From: Clostridioides difficile
Lineage (GTDB): Bacteria > Bacillota > Clostridia > Peptostreptococcales > Peptostreptococcaceae
Reading direction: 5' to 3'
DNA: 64,000 bases
Assembly (NCBI RefSeq): GCF_900243075.1
Contig: NZ_OEZH01000133.1
Coordinates: 124,001 to 188,000 of the forward strand
Both the position numbers and the translations under genes were made by a program. The notes below the pieces were generated by a model, which saw only the letters and a program-made list of their open reading frames with translations, searched no databases and was not told where the DNA came from. The stretch's first letter is position 1; every line of letters begins with the position of its first letter. Positions 9,230-18,717 of the stretch are shown here, in pieces.

Positions 9230-11005
9230 ATGGCATTAGATGGATTAGTTATACATTCAATAGTAGATGAATTATCATCAAAACTTACAGGTGGAAAAAT
9301 AGATAAGATTCATCAACCTGAAGATGATGAAGTAATTTTTAATATAAGAAATAATAAAGAAAATTTTAGATTGGTTTTAAGTGCAAGTGCTTCAAATCCT
9401 AGGGTTTATCTAACAAGTAATTATAAAAAAGAAAACCCCCTAAAAGCACCTATGTTTTGTATGTTACTTAGAAAGTACATACAAGGAGGAAATATTATAG
9501 AAATCTCTCAAATTGGTTTTGAAAGAATAATAAAAATCAGTATTGAGTCTTTAGATGAATTAAAAGAAAAGACAATTAAGAATATTATGATTGAAATTAT
9601 GGGAAGACACAGCAATATAATAGTAACTCATGGTGAAGACAATAAAATTATAGATTCTATAAAAAGAGTGCCTTTTAGTATAAGTAGAGTTCGTCAAGTT
9701 TTACCTGGACATATTTACTCATTACCACCAAAGCAAGATAAACTTAATCCTCTTGATGATATATCTAAGGATTTATTTATTACAAGGCTTAACGAATTTG
9801 AAGGCTCTGTTTTTAAGTCTATATATTCTAAATTTCTAGGCATAAGTCCTACCATTGCTAAAGAAATTTGCTACAGAGCAGATATAAATCAAAACACTAG
9901 TATAAAAGATATATCTAGTCAGCAATTTAATTCTTTATACAAAGAATTTTGCAATTTATTTAGTGATATAAACTCTAATAAATTTTCACCTTGTATTGTT
10001 ATAGATAAAAAATTAGATAAAGTAGTTGATTTCAGTTGTGTCACTCTTACACTATTCAATAATTTATCATACATTAATAAGGAAAGTATGTCTAATATAC
10101 TGGAAGATTTCTATAAAACTAAAGATATTAAAGATAGAATTAATCAACGCTCCTCTGATTTAAAGAAAAGCATATCTGTTAAACTTGATAGACTTTATAA
10201 CAAACTTAGAAAGCAAGAAGAAGAATTGTTAGAATCTGAAAATGCAGATATTTATAAAGTAAAAGGCGAACTAATTACATCTTATATATATATGGTAGAG
10301 AAAGGTATGGAAAGCATTAAAGTTGCCAATTTCTATGATGAAAATTGTAAAGATATAACAGTAGAATTAAATAAAAACTTGACACCATCTGAAAATGCTC
10401 AGAAATATTTTAAAAAGTACAACAAAATGAAACATGCTAAAGTTGAAATATCTCATCAAATTTCATTAAATAAAGAAGAAATAGATTACTTGGAAAATAT
10501 AATTTTAAGTATTGAAAATTGTGAAAATTTGGCTGAATTACAAGACATAAAAGAGGAACTTGCTAAGGTTGGATATATCAAAACTCAAAAGAAAAACAGC
10601 AAAAAGGACACTATCCCTTCTACAAAACCTCATGAATTTATATCTTCTGATGGGTTTAAAATATTAGTTGGCAAAAATAATAAGCAGAACGACTATCTTA
10701 CACTAAGACTTGCTGATAACGACGATTTGTGGATGCATACAAAGAATATTCCTGGTTCTCATGTAATAATAAAGTGTGCTGGTAAGGAAGTACCTGATAA
10801 TACTATATTTGAAGGAGCCATGCTGGCAGCATTTTTTAGTAAGTCAAAGCTTTCTTCTCAGGTGCCTGTAGACTATACTAAGAGAAAAAACGTAAAAAAA
10901 CCTAGTGGTTCTAAGCCAGGTATGGTTATTTATGAGACTAACAGTACTATTTATGTTACTCCTGAAGAAGAAACAGTAGCTAAACTTAAAGTTAAATCTG
11001 AATAA
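9230..11005 (+). CDS. rqcH: NFACT family ribosome-quality-control protein RqcH (Fbp68/FbpA-type)
   Basis: This 591-residue protein has the NFACT-N domain (ALDGLVIHSIVDELSSKL), a long coiled-coil middle (about 290-430) and a C-terminal NFACT-R domain with DLWMHTKNIPGSHVII. Bacterial RqcH binds stalled 50S subunits and adds alanine tails to nascent chains; in C. difficile and streptococci homologues were first described as fibronectin-binding proteins (Fbp68, FbpA). The ATG at 9230 is preferred over the in-frame GTG at 9221 because the AAAGGGG ribosome binding site ends at 9221. It is the first plus-strand gene and is transcribed alone. Confidence 0.92.
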   Translation: MALDGLVIHSIVDELSSKLTGGKIDKIHQPEDDEVIFNIRNNKENFRLVLSASASNPRVYLTSNYKKENPLKAPMFCMLLRKYIQGGNIIEISQIGFERIIKISIESLDELKEKTIKNIMIEIMGRHSNIIVTHGEDNKIIDSIKRVPFSISRVRQVLPGHIYSLPPKQDKLNPLDDISKDLFITRLNEFEGSVFKSIYSKFLGISPTIAKEICYRADINQNTSIKDISSQQFNSLYKEFCNLFSDINSNKFSPCIVIDKKLDKVVDFSCVTLTLFNNLSYINKESMSNILEDFYKTKDIKDRINQRSSDLKKSISVKLDRLYNKLRKQEEELLESENADIYKVKGELITSYIYMVEKGMESIKVANFYDENCKDITVELNKNLTPSENAQKYFKKYNKMKHAKVEISHQISLNKEEIDYLENIILSIENCENLAELQDIKEELAKVGYIKTQKKNSKKDTIPSTKPHEFISSDGFKILVGKNNKQNDYLTLRLADNDDLWMHTKNIPGSHVIIKCAGKEVPDNTIFEGAMLAAFFSKSKLSSQVPVDYTKRKNVKKPSGSKPGMVIYETNSTIYVTPEEETVAKLKVKSE

Positions 11006-11064
11006 TCTCTGCACTAAATACAAAAATTAATACTAGATAAACATATATTACCATACTAAATGAA

Positions 11065-11107
11065 AAAAGTGGTATTCTTATAAAATACAATAAGAATACC
11101 ATTTTCT
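11065..11107. terminator. Bidirectional terminator between rqcH and the ABC-F gene
   Basis: A perfect 10-bp stem GGTATTCTTA (11071-11080) and TAAGAATACC (11091-11100) is flanked by A-rich sequence on the left and T-rich sequence on the right. It can therefore stop the convergent rqcH (plus) and ABC-F (minus) transcripts. Confidence 0.85.
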
Positions 11108-11219
11108 ATTTAACTCACTTTTAATTTTCTAATAAACTATTTTTATGTTTTGATAACTGCATTTATATTCATAACGAGTATCTTTAATCTTCTAGACAAA
11201 TATAATTAGAAAATTAATA

Positions 11220-12872
11220 TTAAAAGCTATTTTTTAATCTGCTAATTTGTTTTAGTAACTCATTGTATTCTGATTCATAATGTTCTTTTTTTAGATTATC
11301 CTTTTCTATAGACAACATAGATATAACATTTGTAAGTCTATTTTCTAATACTAAAAGATTTTCTTTTTTAGCTCGACTTTCTCTACTAGGAGTTTTTTTA
11401 TTTTTGTTAATTATATAGTCATCATAATTACAATCAAACTCCCTTATTTTATAATCTTTTATTTCTATAATATAGTTACAAATATGTGATACAAATACTC
11501 TATCATGAGATACTATAAGCATAGTTTTATCAGTGTTTATCAGTGCCTTTTCTAGTGCCTCCATAGATTTTATATCCAAATAATTTGTTGGCTCATCAAA
11601 TACTAAAAAATTATTATCTTCCAATATTATTTTACATAGTGCTATTTTTACCTTTTCTCCTCCACTGAGTACTTTTACATTTTTGTAGACATCATCACCT
11701 TTAAATCCAAATAGGTTTAAGTTTATCCTTATAAAATATTCATCAAATGAACTATTTACTTTAGTATTATATAGAACACTCTTTTCCTCATCTAATAAAC
11801 TTTGATGTTGGTCAAAATACCCTACTTTCACCTTGTTATTTATTTTTATATGGTCATTTTTATTGGTCAATATTTCTTTTATCAAAGTACTTTTTCCACA
11901 CCCATTATCACCTAATAATGCTATCTTTTTGCCTCTTTTTATTTTAAAAGAAACATTATCTAACAGGAGTTTATTCCCTAGCTTTAGAGTCATATCCTTT
12001 ATCTCTATTAGATTTTTACTAATTATCTCCATCCCCTCTTGAATCTTAATCTTCATTTCTGTAGAAGCTTTAGGTTTATTCTTTACCTCAAGTTTATCAA
12101 TTCTACTTTTTATAGCCTTTACATTTGAGTCTAATTTTTTCTTATTAGTCTGCCCACCCATTTTGTGTAACCTAGCTTCTGAATTACCCATTCGTTTTGG
12201 AGTTTTTCTTACACCATCACTTAAAGCTTTTTTATACAAAAGAGCTTTTTCAAGCCTTTTTTTCTCTTTAATATATTCCTGATATTCAAAATCAGCTCTT
12301 TTTATTTCTTCATCTTTTTGCATTAAATAATCAGTGTAATTACCTTTGTAAGCTTTTAATTTTCCATCCTCTAGCTCTAATATAGTTGTACATAACTCGT
12401 CTAGAAAACGTCTATCATGAGATATTAATAATAAGGCTCCCTTATGCCTTTTAAACATGTCTTCTAAAATCCCAATACTTTTTTTATCTAAATTTGAAGT
12501 TGGCTCATCAGCTATTATTATATTTTTCTTATCACTCAGTGCATCTGCTATCTTTAGCTTAACTTTTTCTCCTCCTGATAAATACTCTTCAAATCTATCT
12601 GGAGCATTTAAAAGACTCTTTTCTTTACTATTACTACATGTTTCAATATTATTTTCACTTTGACTTATATAAGAATAGCTATCTGTAAGATAAACATATC
12701 CTTCATCAATTTCTATTTCACCTAATATTGCCTTTAATAATGTAGTTTTTCCTTGACCATTTGAACCAACTAGACCTATTTTGTCATTTTCTGACACTTC
12801 AAACTTATCTATATCTAAAATTAATTTATCAGCATAATATTTCTTTAAACTCTCTACTTTTACTAACAGCAT
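11220..12872 (-). CDS. ABC-F type ribosomal protection ATPase (Vga/Lsa/Vml-like)
   Basis: The 550-residue soluble protein has two ABC domains and no membrane segment. Domain 1 has Walker A GSNGQGKTT (36-44), LSGGE (98-102) and DEPTSNLD (122-129); domain 2 has GDNGCGKST, LSGGEKVKIAL and DEPTNYLD. The inter-domain linker contains KRMGNSEARLHKMG, characteristic of antibiotic-resistance ABC-F proteins that displace lincosamides, pleuromutilins and streptogramin A from the ribosome. A clostridial protein of this kind has been named CplR; identity with it is likely but unproven. The ATG at 12872 has a strong AAGGAGGG site; the 19-residue in-frame extension has none and lies in the regulatory leader. 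Confidence 0.88.
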   Translation of the reverse strand: MLLVKVESLKKYYADKLILDIDKFEVSENDKIGLVGSNGQGKTTLLKAILGEIEIDEGYVYLTDSYSYISQSENNIETCSNSKEKSLLNAPDRFEEYLSGGEKVKLKIADALSDKKNIIIADEPTSNLDKKSIGILEDMFKRHKGALLLISHDRRFLDELCTTILELEDGKLKAYKGNYTDYLMQKDEEIKRADFEYQEYIKEKKRLEKALLYKKALSDGVRKTPKRMGNSEARLHKMGGQTNKKKLDSNVKAIKSRIDKLEVKNKPKASTEMKIKIQEGMEIISKNLIEIKDMTLKLGNKLLLDNVSFKIKRGKKIALLGDNGCGKSTLIKEILTNKNDHIKINNKVKVGYFDQHQSLLDEEKSVLYNTKVNSSFDEYFIRINLNLFGFKGDDVYKNVKVLSGGEKVKIALCKIILEDNNFLVFDEPTNYLDIKSMEALEKALINTDKTMLIVSHDRVFVSHICNYIIEIKDYKIREFDCNYDDYIINKNKKTPSRESRAKKENLLVLENRLTNVISMLSIEKDNLKKEHYESEYNELLKQISRLKNSF

Positions 12873-12882
12873 AAAAAAATCC

Positions 12883-12966
12883 CTCCTTAATACACTTAAA
12901 TATAAGGAGAGATTTATATAAATAGGCATAACAAATAAACGTATAGACTATAATCTACTCTCCTTA
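12883..12966 (-). promoter_or_regulatory. Translational attenuator controlling the ABC-F ribosome binding site
   Basis: In transcript order there are three segments: TAAGGAGAG (12966-12958), CTCTCCTTA (12911-12903) and TAAGGAG (12889-12883, the ribosome binding site itself). Segment 2 is perfectly complementary to segment 1 over 9 bases and to segment 3 over 7 bases, so the two pairings exclude each other. Pairing 1-2 frees the ribosome binding site and pairing 2-3 hides it. A ribosome halted near the end of the leader peptide would cover segment 2 and switch the gene on. Confidence 0.7.
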
Positions 12967-12976
12967 ATTTAAGCAT
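12914..12976 (-). CDS. Putative leader peptide of the ABC-F gene
   Basis: A 20-codon frame from the ATG at 12976 to a TAA at 12916-12914 encodes a basic-then-hydrophobic peptide, MLKLRRVDYS followed by LYVYLLCLFI. A weak GGTGG ribosome binding site lies 11 bases upstream. The frame covers the first of three complementary RNA segments, and its stop is 2 bases before the second. Drug-inducible ABC-F and erm genes commonly use such a peptide as a stalling sensor. Expression is inferred only. Confidence 0.5.
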   Translation of the reverse strand: MLKLRRVDYSLYVYLLCLFI

Positions 12977-13093
12977 CGCAAATAAAGCCACCAAAATAGG
13001 CTTTTCAAAAATTACAATACTTTAAATTATAAAAAATAGATTATATTCTCATTGTCCCAGTTACCTTGCCCTTTCTTTCATTTATTTTTAATC

Positions 13094-13122
13094 ATTATAT
13101 CAACATTAATTACAAATGTCTA
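13094..13122 (-). promoter_or_regulatory. SigA-type promoter of the ABC-F gene
   Basis: The minus strand reads TAGACA (13122-13117), a 17-base spacer and a consensus TATAAT (13099-13094). Transcription would start near 13087, giving an untranslated leader of about 214 bases that contains the leader peptide, the attenuator and an upstream AAAGCC/GGCTTT hairpin (12984-13004). Confidence 0.65.
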
Positions 13123-13162
13123 TAGAAAATTAATTATTTAAAATTATACAAGATAGCATTTA

Positions 13163-14371
13163 TTATTCTTCAACTTTAAAATCTTGATTATTTAAAATTC
13201 TATTTAATACAATTCCAACAATTGCAGCTAAACTAAGACCTGTTATCTTTACTGTACTTGTTATAGGAATTCCAATAGAAATACCTTTATTAGACATATA
13301 CGTTGTTCCTAGACCTATTAGCAATATAACTGCTATTATTAATATATTTATCTTACTTTCTACACAAGAACTATCTCTTATAGTTTTTAATCCTACATAA
13401 GTTATCATTGAAAATAACATTATACTAATTCCACCCATAACTGAACCTGGTATACTTTGAAGGAATCCCCCAAACTTACCTACACATGCAAGTAATATAG
13501 CAAACACTGCTGTACGTCTAAGTATTGAAGGGTCATAGTTTTTAGTTATAGCAAGTACTGCTGTATTTTCTCCATAAGTTGTATTAGCTGGTCCACCTAA
13601 GCAACCTGCAACTATAGTTGCAAATCCATCTCCAAGTAAGGTTCTATTTAACCCTGGATTTTCTATAAAGTTTTTACCTACTACAGCACCATTAGTAGTC
13701 ATATCTCCTATATGTTCCATAAATACAGCTAACACAACTGGAGATATAATCACAATTGCTCCTAAACTAAATTTAGGAACTGTAAAGTTAGGTATTGCAA
13801 ATAAACTTGCTTCTGTAATTGTAGTTATATCTACTAATCCTAATATCAAACAGATTATATACCCAGAAAAAACAGCTATTAATATTCCTAATTGTTTTAT
13901 AAATCCTCTACCAAATTTATTAGTTAAAATTGCTATTGCTAAAGTTATAAATGCTATTACAAAATTTGCTGAAGCCATACTAAAAGCTGTTGGTAATAAA
14001 TTCAAACCTATAACTACTATCATAGCTCCTGTAACTTGTGCTGGAAAATACAGTTTAATTTTATTTACTCCAACTACTTTTACTATAATCGACATTATAA
14101 TATAAATTAATCCTGCTACTATTATACCACCTTGAGCATATGCTAAATCTCCTCCATACGCCTCTTTAGCTGCTAGTATAACTGGTATAAATGCGAAACT
14201 TGAACCTAAAAAGGCAGGTACTTTTCCTTCTGTACAAAAATGAAATATCAATGTACCAACACCAGCACAGAAAATTGCAACTGACGGATTAAAGCCTGTC
14301 AAAATGGGAACTAATACTGTCGCTCCGAACATGGCTAATAGATGTTGTAAAGACATTATCGTTTTTTTCAT
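13163..14371 (-). CDS. uraA: Uracil permease (NCS2 family)
   Basis: This 402-residue membrane protein has about 12-14 hydrophobic segments and starts MKKTIMSLQHLLAMFGATVLVPILTG in sense, with the NCS2 QHLLAMFGATVLVP block. It also has the MEHIGDMTTNGAV and GGPANTTYGENTAV segments that form the substrate site in UraA. It imports uracil by proton symport. The ATG at 14371 follows GGAGG directly, whereas the in-frame ATG at 14383 is part of that site. It follows pyrR after 274 bases and is probably under pyrimidine control. Confidence 0.93.
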   Translation of the reverse strand: MKKTIMSLQHLLAMFGATVLVPILTGFNPSVAIFCAGVGTLIFHFCTEGKVPAFLGSSFAFIPVILAAKEAYGGDLAYAQGGIIVAGLIYIIMSIIVKVVGVNKIKLYFPAQVTGAMIVVIGLNLLPTAFSMASANFVIAFITLAIAILTNKFGRGFIKQLGILIAVFSGYIICLILGLVDITTITEASLFAIPNFTVPKFSLGAIVIISPVVLAVFMEHIGDMTTNGAVVGKNFIENPGLNRTLLGDGFATIVAGCLGGPANTTYGENTAVLAITKNYDPSILRRTAVFAILLACVGKFGGFLQSIPGSVMGGISIMLFSMITYVGLKTIRDSSCVESKINILIIAVILLIGLGTTYMSNKGISIGIPITSTVKITGLSLAAIVGIVLNRILNNQDFKVEE

Positions 14372-14645
14372 AAAAACCTCCAAAATTATTATATATAAAT
14401 AAATCCTCTATTTAATTAATATCTTTTAATTAATTATCATCCCCTAGATTCTACTTTTTAAACTCATTATAAATTTCATTGTTTTTTTACATTTTACGAC
14501 ATTAAAAATTCAAATAAAGGAGAATAAAGACTATACTAAGATACACATCCATAAAATTATAATATTTATTTTGTGCAATCTATGTAAGCTTTATCCTCCT
14601 CCCTGACTATTCAATGCTAAGCTTTTATATAATATTTAAAAATAA

Positions 14646-15212
<567 letters not shown>

Positions 15213-15287
15213 TTATTTTGACAAATCTACTCCTCTCTTTTAAATTTTTATAACTTCACTTTTATTAAAATTTTCAATTTAAACAAC

Positions 15288-15375
15288 AAAAAACTCCTCA
15301 TCACAAGACAAGAAGCTTTTATATAAAAAATATATAGTCTAATTCAGCAATTGTCTTACGATATCTCTGTATCGT
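15288..15375 (-). promoter_or_regulatory. PyrR-type transcription attenuator upstream of pyrR
   Basis: The minus strand carries a perfect hairpin ACGATA-CAGAGA-TATCGT (15375-15358) whose hexaloop matches the CNGNGA PyrR recognition loop. Next come an AAGACAA segment (15357-15351) able to pair with TTGTCTT further on, and a terminator stem CTTCTT/GAGGAG (15315-15310 and 15299-15294, with G-U pairs) followed by six T residues. This is the order of PyrR hairpin, antiterminator and terminator expected of pyr leaders. The rest of the 15180-15540 gap is AT-rich with nothing else recognised. Confidence 0.65.
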
Positions 15376-15540
15376 TTAAAGATAATTTTTATACTCCATT
15401 AACTCAAATTATATATTTATATTTCAAATTTTTCAAGCTTTTTTAATCAAAATACTTTAATATAAAACATTTTAGCTAAATTCCACTAAATTTATCACTT
15501 ATATAAAACTAAACAAAGGTTTATAATATTATGCAAATTT

Positions 15541-16452
15541 TTATTTAATTTTTCTAATAACTTCCTTAAAATACTCTGGTAACTCTGAATCAAATTCAAT
15601 ATATTCCTTAGTAGTAGGATGTATAAATCCCAATTTCTTAGCATGCAAGGTTTGTCCCTTTAATTTAAACTTATTTTCTTTAGGTCCATATACAATATCA
15701 CCTAAAAGCGGGTGATTTATGGACAAAGCATGAACTCTTATTTGATGAGTTCTACCAGTTTCAAGCCTAGCTTTCATATGAGTGAATTTATCAAATCTTT
15801 CTACCACTTCAAAATGAGTGATTGCATTTTTCCCGTCTTTGACTACAGCCATTTTTAACCTATCCTTAGGATTTCTTCCTATAGGTTTGTCCACAGTTAT
15901 TTTATCTTCTTTAACCACACCATAGCATATAAATTCATATTCCCTAGTTATAGTATGTTCTTTTAATTGTTCTGCTAGAAAATTATGTGCATAATTATTC
16001 TTAGCTATCATAAGAAGACCAGAAGTATCTTTGTCTATTCTATGAACTATACCAGGTCTAATAACTCCATTTATTGATGATAATTTATCTTTACAATGAT
16101 ATAAAATTCCATTTACCAATGTATTTTCATAATTTCCAGGAGCAGGATGAACAACCATATCCTGAGGTTTATTTATTATTAAGACATCATTATCTTCATA
16201 TACGATATTTATAGGTATATCTTGAGCTACAACCTCCAAAACTTTAGGCTTTGGTATCTCTATAATAATTTTATCCTCTTCTTTAACTAAATATTTTGCT
16301 TTTTCTACTTTATTATTAACTTTTACTTTACCATCTTTTATAATTTTTTGTATATAGCTTCTTGACATATCACCTAATTGTTCTGCTAGATAAACATCAA
16401 GTCTAACATCTTCTTCCTCTTCAAGTACCAAAAACTCTCTTATCTCATCCAT
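15541..16452 (-). CDS. RluA/RluD family pseudouridine synthase
   Basis: The protein has 303 residues from the ATG at 16452, 4 bases after the lspA stop. An N-terminal S4 RNA-binding domain (RLDVYLAEQLGDMSRSYIQKII) is followed by the catalytic domain with GIVHRIDKDTSGLLMIAKN, whose first Asp is the catalytic residue, and ETGRTHQIRVH. It isomerises uridine in rRNA or tRNA, most likely 23S rRNA as in RluD. The open frame extends 36 bases upstream into lspA, which is rejected as a start. The lspA-rluD order is standard in Firmicutes. Confidence 0.93.
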   Translation of the reverse strand: MDEIREFLVLEEEEDVRLDVYLAEQLGDMSRSYIQKIIKDGKVKVNNKVEKAKYLVKEEDKIIIEIPKPKVLEVVAQDIPINIVYEDNDVLIINKPQDMVVHPAPGNYENTLVNGILYHCKDKLSSINGVIRPGIVHRIDKDTSGLLMIAKNNYAHNFLAEQLKEHTITREYEFICYGVVKEDKITVDKPIGRNPKDRLKMAVVKDGKNAITHFEVVERFDKFTHMKARLETGRTHQIRVHALSINHPLLGDIVYGPKENKFKLKGQTLHAKKLGFIHPTTKEYIEFDSELPEYFKEVIRKIK

Positions 16453-16456
16453 CAAA

Positions 16457-16903
16457 TCACCTACTTTTACTTTCAAAAAATAAAACATATATACATAAAA
16501 ATACAGTTCCTAAAACTACAAATACATCAGCTACATTAAATACATACTCCCATATAATTCTAAAATCAAAATAATCTACTACAAATCCTAATCTAACCCT
16601 GTCAATTAGATTTCCTAATGCACCAGAAATGATTAATATAATTCCCAACTTCCCAGATGTATGTACTTTTCTTGTATTGAGATAGTATAGTCCAAATACG
16701 GTTGCAAGTAATGCAACTATTATAAATATCCATTGATTATTTTGTAATAGTCCAAATGCTGCCCCTCTATTTTCAACATAAGTTAGATGAAATACATTCT
16801 TTATTATTGGTATTGTTGATACATTCACCAAATTATTTAACACCCATATCTTAGACAGTTGGTCTAATCCTATAAGCAGAATTATTATTAACACATATAA
16901 CAA
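16457..16903 (-). CDS. lspA: Lipoprotein signal peptidase (signal peptidase II)
   Basis: The 148-residue protein has four membrane segments and the family motifs VENRGAAFG, SGALGNLIDRV, GFVVDYFDF (catalytic Asp110) and FNVADVFV (catalytic Asp126). It cleaves the signal peptide of prolipoproteins ahead of the lipid-modified Cys in the membrane; the binding lipoprotein at 62464 is a likely substrate. Translation apparently starts at a TTG at 16903, placed 8 bases after AGGGGG; no suitable ATG is present. Confidence 0.95.
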   Translation of the reverse strand: MLYVLIIILLIGLDQLSKIWVLNNLVNVSTIPIIKNVFHLTYVENRGAAFGLLQNNQWIFIIVALLATVFGLYYLNTRKVHTSGKLGIILIISGALGNLIDRVRLGFVVDYFDFRIIWEYVFNVADVFVVLGTVFLCIYVLFFESKSR

Positions 16904-17158
16904 TGATTTTTCCCCCTATAAATTATTTAAAAATCAATTTTGATTAAAATTCACTATTACCATTATACAAAAAAAATACTATAAAGAGCAACTTTATTAA
17001 AACTGTTAGTTACTGTATTTTTTAATAAAACTGGAACAAAATCTAAAATAATATTACCCTTTCTATATTATAAATTATTACACATTTAAAATCATATTAT
17101 TATGTATAAAAAATCTAAAAGTACTATGCTACTCAATACTTTTTGTATATTTTATAGC

Positions 17159-17212
17159 TTAAAGATTAATGATGCTTGTATTTTAAATTTACAAACATCA
17201 TTAATCTTTAAA
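17159..17212. repeat. Long hairpin downstream of the polysaccharide deacetylase gene
   Basis: TTAAAGATTAATGATG (17159-17174) is perfectly complementary to CATCATTAATCTTTAA (17197-17212), and an inner TTGTA/TACAA pair extends the stem past one mismatch. It ends 10 bases from the stop of the minus-strand gene at 17223, so it probably terminates that transcript, although a strong U-run is lacking. The rest of 16904-17222 is AT-rich with no recognised feature. Confidence 0.7.
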
Positions 17213-17222
17213 CAAATATTTT

Positions 17223-18002
17223 TTATTTTTGTACTTGCTTATTTTTATCTAAATGTTGTATAAGTTCAGATACTGTTACGAATTTATATCCTCTCTCTTT
17301 TAATTTAGGAACTACTACTTCTAAAGCTTGTATGGTTTGTGACTTGTTGTTTCTTTTATTATTATAATCATGTAAAAGTATTATATTTCCATTTTGTACT
17401 TTTGTGAGAATAGTATTTATAATTGTATCCACTCCAGGATTGGACCAATCTCTAGGGTCTAAGTTTGACCAAAGAATTATATTCATACCTTTAGAAACTA
17501 TAATATCACATACACTTTTACTCATGGCTCTATATGGAGGTCTAAATATTTTTGGTTCTACCCCTATTATATTTTTTACAATATTTTGTGTATCTGTTAT
17601 TTCTTTTTCTACCTTACCATAACTATTTTTTGCAACATTTATATGTGTAAATGTATGATTTCCTATCTCATGACCCTCATCATACTGTCTTTTTAATAAA
17701 TCTTTGTTACACTCTACTTTTTCTCCAACTACAAAAAAAGTTGCTTTTACATCATTTTTCTTTAATATATCAAGTACTTGTGGTGTAAAATCCTCATCTG
17801 GACCATCATCGAAAGTCAATGCTAGAATCTTTTCATCCTCATTTCCTTTCTTGATTATTACATCTTCATAATCGTCTTTTATATTGTCATTTAAACTATA
17901 GGTTTCTTTTGAACTACTTTGATTATGTGTATTATGGTTATATGTATATACACCTACTATGGATAATAAACATATACATATACCCCATATTGCTTTCTTC
18001 AT
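17223..18002 (-). CDS. Polysaccharide deacetylase (NodB domain), membrane-anchored or secreted
   Basis: The 259-residue protein starts with a hydrophobic signal/anchor (about 1-22). The NodB domain follows: ALTFDDGPD (catalytic Asp and metal-binding Asp), EIGNHTFTH (two metal-binding His), RPPYR, and NIILLHDY containing the late catalytic His. Such enzymes remove acetyl groups from peptidoglycan sugars outside the membrane, giving lysozyme resistance or acting in cortex synthesis. Which PdaA/PgdA-type role applies is not clear. The gene appears monocistronic, bounded by the hairpin at 17159-17212. Confidence 0.88.
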   Translation of the reverse strand: MKKAIWGICICLLSIVGVYTYNHNTHNQSSSKETYSLNDNIKDDYEDVIIKKGNEDEKILALTFDDGPDEDFTPQVLDILKKNDVKATFFVVGEKVECNKDLLKRQYDEGHEIGNHTFTHINVAKNSYGKVEKEITDTQNIVKNIIGVEPKIFRPPYRAMSKSVCDIIVSKGMNIILWSNLDPRDWSNPGVDTIINTILTKVQNGNIILLHDYNNKRNNKSQTIQALEVVVPKLKERGYKFVTVSELIQHLDKNKQVQK

Positions 18003-18051
18003 GTCATTACCTCTTTTCTAATTCATTCTAACAATATATGATGTCAGGCTT

Positions 18052-18534
18052 CTAATCTCTCAATGTTCCATTCTTATTTAAATCAGTTAAATTTGTTAGG
18101 TCTTCTGAATAAAAGTTAGAATCTTCTACATCAGGATTTTGCATTGCATCACCTAATAAATCATTTTCTTTTTTTGCACAATTGTTACATAAATTTGTAT
18201 CAGGTAATATATCTAATCTTTCTAAATCTATTTGATTGTGACATAAATCACAAAAACCATATGTTCCATTTTCTATTTTAGATAATGCTGAATCTATTTG
18301 ATATAGTCTTCCTTCTTCATGATTTATTAAACTATTTTGCATATTTTGCATATATAAATCTGTTCCCATATCTCCGATATGATTATCATAACTAGATAAT
18401 TCTCCTGATGAATATTTTTCACTAGTATGTTTAGTAGTGTCTCCAAACAAGGTATTATCTTTCATATCTACTACTAAATTAGTTAACTTTTCTCTTTCTT
18501 TTAATAATTTATCTTTGTATTTTTTAGTATCCAT
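18052..18534 (-). CDS. TraR/DksA C4-type zinc finger protein, YteA-like
   Basis: The protein has 160 residues from the ATG at 18534 (AGAGG site 8 bases upstream). The N-terminal half is a charged coiled-coil-like helix and the C-terminal half holds the four-cysteine zinc finger GFCDLCHNQI...LCNNCAKKE. The family resembles DksA, which acts in the RNA polymerase secondary channel. In Firmicutes the YteA branch is poorly characterised, so a regulatory function is only inferred. Confidence 0.8.
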   Translation of the reverse strand: MDTKKYKDKLLKEREKLTNLVVDMKDNTLFGDTTKHTSEKYSSGELSSYDNHIGDMGTDLYMQNMQNSLINHEEGRLYQIDSALSKIENGTYGFCDLCHNQIDLERLDILPDTNLCNNCAKKENDLLGDAMQNPDVEDSNFYSEDLTNLTDLNKNGTLRD

Positions 18535-18626
18535 TTTCAACACCTCTAATTTTAATATTTATATCATAAAAATAGTATGTGGAAAACTAAATTAAAAATA
18601 CAATAAAAAACAAGATTTGATTTTTT

Positions 18627-18664
18627 CAAAAAAAATTGTAGGTAAACTTAAAATTCACCTACAA
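18627..18664 (-). terminator. Terminator of the cstA gene
   Basis: TTGTAGGT (18636-18643) pairs with ACCTACAA (18657-18664). On the minus strand the hairpin is followed by eight or more T residues. It lies 54 bases past the cstA stop codon. Confidence 0.85.
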
Positions 18665-18717
18665 ATTCTTTAAATATATTTTTAATATAATGTTTTTAGT
18701 TTTTGATAATAATTACA

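Noticed and set aside
12873-12929. N-terminal extension of the ABC-F protein from the ATG at 12929
   Set aside because: The frame is open, but no ribosome binding site precedes it and the bases belong to the regulatory leader; the ATG at 12872 has AAGGAGGG at 8 bases.
12984-13004. AAAGCC/GGCTTT hairpin in the ABC-F leader as a transcription terminator
   Set aside because: The stem is only 6 bp and is followed by ATTTGCG instead of a U run; a role in hiding the leader peptide start is as likely.
14587-14624. AGTCAGGGAGGAG in the pyrR-uraA gap as a second PyrR binding site
   Set aside because: It contains a CNGNGA-like loop, but the flanking bases do not form a convincing stem and no antiterminator or terminator follows, so it is not listed as a feature.
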